This document shows positions 62,001 through 64,000 of a stretch of DNA of 64,000 nucleotides, piece by piece. Positions within the stretch are counted from its first letter, which is position 1. Every line of letters starts with the position of its first letter. The position numbers and the translations under genes were made by a program. The stretch spans positions 7,796,880 to 7,860,879 of the forward strand of contig ML133383.1 of NCBI GenBank assembly GCA_003864495.1. The letters run 5' to 3'. The notes under the pieces were generated by a model. The model was given only the letters and a program-made list of their open reading frames with translations, was not told where the DNA came from and did not search any database. This DNA comes from Nemopilema nomurai. Lineage: Eukaryota > Cnidaria > Scyphozoa > Rhizostomeae > Rhizostomatidae.

Positions 62001-63889
62001 GAAGGTAGCTTTTGAGCAAGTCATTTGATTGCTTATCATTAACAAGGGGTACAACATCGTACTCACATAGATTAACCTTTACAGGTTTTACCACGAGCAA
62101 ATATCCAAGTTGCTGGACATTTATTACAAAGTTGATCGAGATATGGCTGAGAAAGTTTTGACAACTAGAATACCGCTATGGAACAACCGCACTTTATTTG
62201 AAATAGTTGGGGACTTGGAGCTGAAAGAAGTTCTTTGTGAACCAGCTTGCCAACGAGTCATGTCGGAGTCATGGCGAAGAAAGGTGTGCACCGGCTTTTT
62301 TTGTGAATAGGAAATTAGTCGATAGCCTTTTTTAATATATTCACATTGCAAAACATTCACAGCTTAGCAGACGATACAACAGGGAGCCAATACATAGAAA
62401 TTCCTGTGGCAAGTGACATTTAACATATAAAACTAAATTAACTACAATTTCAAGATGAAAAATGAACGAGAAGAATAAACAGAAACAATTTCAAGAAAGA
62501 AAGTAGAGTCGAGAGCCTGCTAGGAGTTTGATCACAGGGTCTCCAGCATTATCATTATCATTATCTTAATTCTGTCGTAACTAAGGCCGTAGCTGTGAAT
62601 CGTCTTCTAAGTTCCTTCCATTAAGCTCTGCGTTACAATTTCCCGCTGATGAGCACTCCTCAAGATCAAACTTTTGAAAAACCTGCAAAATTGTTCATTT
62701 ATATTTGTATCTTTTATTTCCTGTTTGTGTTCTTTAAATTCGTTCCAGTCTTTCTTCTGTTTCGGTCTTTGAGATTTTTGCCTGACTTTAAGATAAGACT
62801 TTAAGAAGATGTTTTTTGCCTGATTACAAGTTAGTTTTTTTCTTTGGTCTGTACTTAACGTAGATACTTTAAGTTCTTTGCCGTCTATGTAAATCTAGAT
62901 ACAATGTAACCATCAGTCATTGAAGAATTGCCTCGTTTCGATTGGCATGATGACAATTGATATCTTCATTTCTCAGGAGACACTGCGCAAGAATCAGCCT
63001 GATGAGTTGCCAAAGACGGAGGGCAATGGTCACTGTTGTAAAAACTTCATTAAGCTATTAGGAGCACCAAATGTCAAGTTCTGGCAACATACCGTAAGTT
63101 TCTCATGCTGTGACGTCATAAAGCTTGGCATAAGAGGGCCATCATGCCCTGTCCATCCACGATTTAGGCCCTTGTTCATCACCATGATTTCTACTGCTGT
63201 TAAAACTTTAGCACAATAACTGTTTAGCCCGAAAAATGCTCTCTTGAGTTTCTAAATGTCATTGGGCAATCGTTTCTTACCATTCTACAAATAAGAATGC
63301 CGTAAAAAGATTCGCTTAGCCTGCGATATCACTAAGTTCACTCAAAACCTTGAACTTTTAGCGCGAATAAAACGATTGAGTGCATTGAAATTGTTGTTGC
63401 TAATTTTTCATTTGCAAGTCGAATTGTTTATTACTTTTGTTTAGCTTATTATTTGTTCGTTTTCTATTGTTGAATTCCAAGAGTTTTATTTATTGCTGAT
63501 AACGGGCCTGTATTTCAAAGTTTTTATGGTGCTTCTATCAATTGTCAATACCTTTCTTGCTTAGTCAAGATCAACTTTGTAATTAATGACTGGCAACTCA
63601 AATATGTTTGCTTATGGAAAGCCAGTAGGCTACAATGAGCTTAGGGCCGATCTACTGTCAAGGTGCTCTGTTGTAAACGCTTGTAGCAAAGATAATAATT
63701 GATAATTAAAACGCACCTTAAGTACGACATAACAATTGCGTTATGTACTTTTTTCTGCAGATTGCGTATTTTATACACCTCTTGGTGTTTTCGTTCTATG
63801 TTTTATCTTGGAAAACGGCGGTGCACGTACCAATAAAATACACCGTTTTTGTTTATGTCGCGGCTCTGGCGTTGGATGAGGCGAGACAG
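50035..63889 (+). CDS. TRPM-family cation channel, 5' part (15 exons, continues off the right edge)
   Basis: TRPM proteins form tetrameric plasma-membrane cation channels. Exons: 50035-50195, 52252-52420, 52751-52909, 54079-54267, 54531-54699, 55866-56037, 57136-57262, 57512-57581, 58197-58297, 59377-59523, 61000-61131, 61712-61914, 62085-62283, 62977-63093, 63761-63889; GT-AG, in phase, 748 residues. The region from residue 111 matches the TRPM N-terminal SLOG-like domain: ICLSFIGGCQ (family LISVHGG), LITRGTHVE, LDANHREFFFVDDGT (family DNGT), and VIIMKGSGRLADLL (family VVCDGSGRAADLL). The helical homology regions follow, and the last exon is S1 (706-748). Ligand domains such as NUDT9-H or kinase would lie outside the window, so the subtype is open. 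The ATG at 50035 has a good context (A at -3, G at +4). Exon 11 uses a weak donor (GTCGGT). Confidence 0.88.
51230..52200 (+). repeat. 102-bp minisatellite, about 10 units, in TRPM intron 1
   Basis: Units start at 51230, 51332, 51450, 51540, 51642, 51744, 51846, 51948, 52050 and 52152. The last five periods are exactly 102 bp and the early ones are diverged (102, 118, 90, 102), so the array grew at its 3' end. Each unit is pyrimidine-rich and contains acceptor-like TCTTCCTTTAG and TTCCTATAG. The array ends about 50 bp before the real acceptor of exon 2 (52251). Confidence 0.93.
53676..53695 (+). repeat. G20 homopolymer
   Basis: Twenty consecutive G in TRPM intron 3. It can form a quadruplex and its true length is likely uncertain in the assembly. 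Confidence 0.9.
61161..61550. mobile_element. 390-bp MITE with 31-bp inverted ends and 9-bp target duplication
   Basis: The left end GACATAGTGGAAATTGCAGG and the right end, complement of GACATAGTGGAAATTGCGGG, continue into a shared CGCATGCGCAC. Perfect 9-bp direct repeats CCCTGAGAT flank it at 61152-61160 and 61551-61559. It sits in TRPM intron 11, 29 bp after the exon 11 end. The 9-bp duplication again suggests a Mutator-type source, but the ends differ from the 43.9-kb element. Confidence 0.85.
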
Positions 63890-64000
63890 GTAAGAAAAAG
63901 GCCCAAGTCAGGGTTTCATTGTAATTCCCCTTTAGAATGTTTAGACTTAGTCATATTACGTGCTTGGTTATCAGTTTGCTAAATCGTTGTTGTACCATAT

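Noticed and set aside
1..64000. CRISPR arrays, bacterial operons, tRNA genes
   Set aside because: The split genes show a nuclear animal genome. The tandem arrays here lack the repeat-spacer pattern, and no clear tRNA A/B-box pair was noticed by eye.

Overview
The window is eukaryotic and almost certainly from an invertebrate animal. Genes are split by GT-AG introns, the DNA is AT-rich, and transposons and minisatellites are dense. A cnidarian is my best guess: an LRR-ROC-COR protein with a C-terminal death domain beside a conserved aminopeptidase and a TRPM channel fits that group. A sponge or another early-branching invertebrate is not excluded, and I cannot name a species. All gene models were built by hand from splice sites, reading-frame phase and protein similarity, with no transcript data.

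Layout. (1) 1-3.3 kb has no recognisable gene. (2) 3.5-6.0 kb, minus strand: a three-exon gene for an unrecognised multi-pass membrane protein of 295 residues. Its stop codon sits in the exact stop-readthrough context UGA CUA G and is followed by 130 further open codons. (3) 6.5-19.9 kb, plus strand: a complete 23-exon puromycin-sensitive aminopeptidase gene (NPEPPS type, 923 residues) containing 9-nt and 13-nt microexons, arranged head-to-head with gene 2. (4) 20.4-22.7 kb: a dead hAT transposon with an 8-bp target duplication, inserted next to the probable NPEPPS poly(A) signal. (5) 23.3-24.2 kb: a TTAA-flanked inverted-repeat element with a 136-codon ORF of unknown nature. (6) 24.4-35.0 kb, minus strand: a complete eight-exon MFHAS1/Roco-like gene (LRR, ROC GTPase, COR, Cys motif, death domain; 1,028 residues).

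(7) 35-50 kb is a gene desert. It holds an orphan lectin-like exon, a LINE 3' tail, a hAT fragment, small MITEs, a 5S-like fragment and a 3.36-kb foldback element. The foldback element has 1.375-kb inverted arms, a 9-bp target duplication of Mutator type, and a 58-codon ORF in its core. (8) 50.0-63.9 kb, plus strand: the first 15 coding exons (748 residues, up to S1) of a TRPM-family channel that runs off the right edge. Its first intron carries a 102-bp minisatellite that repeats acceptor-like sequences just before the real acceptor.

The three recognised genes (cytosolic peptidase, ROC GTPase/death adaptor, cation channel) have no obvious shared pathway. CpG density changes sharply inside NPEPPS near 12.2 kb, which suggests mosaic germline methylation.
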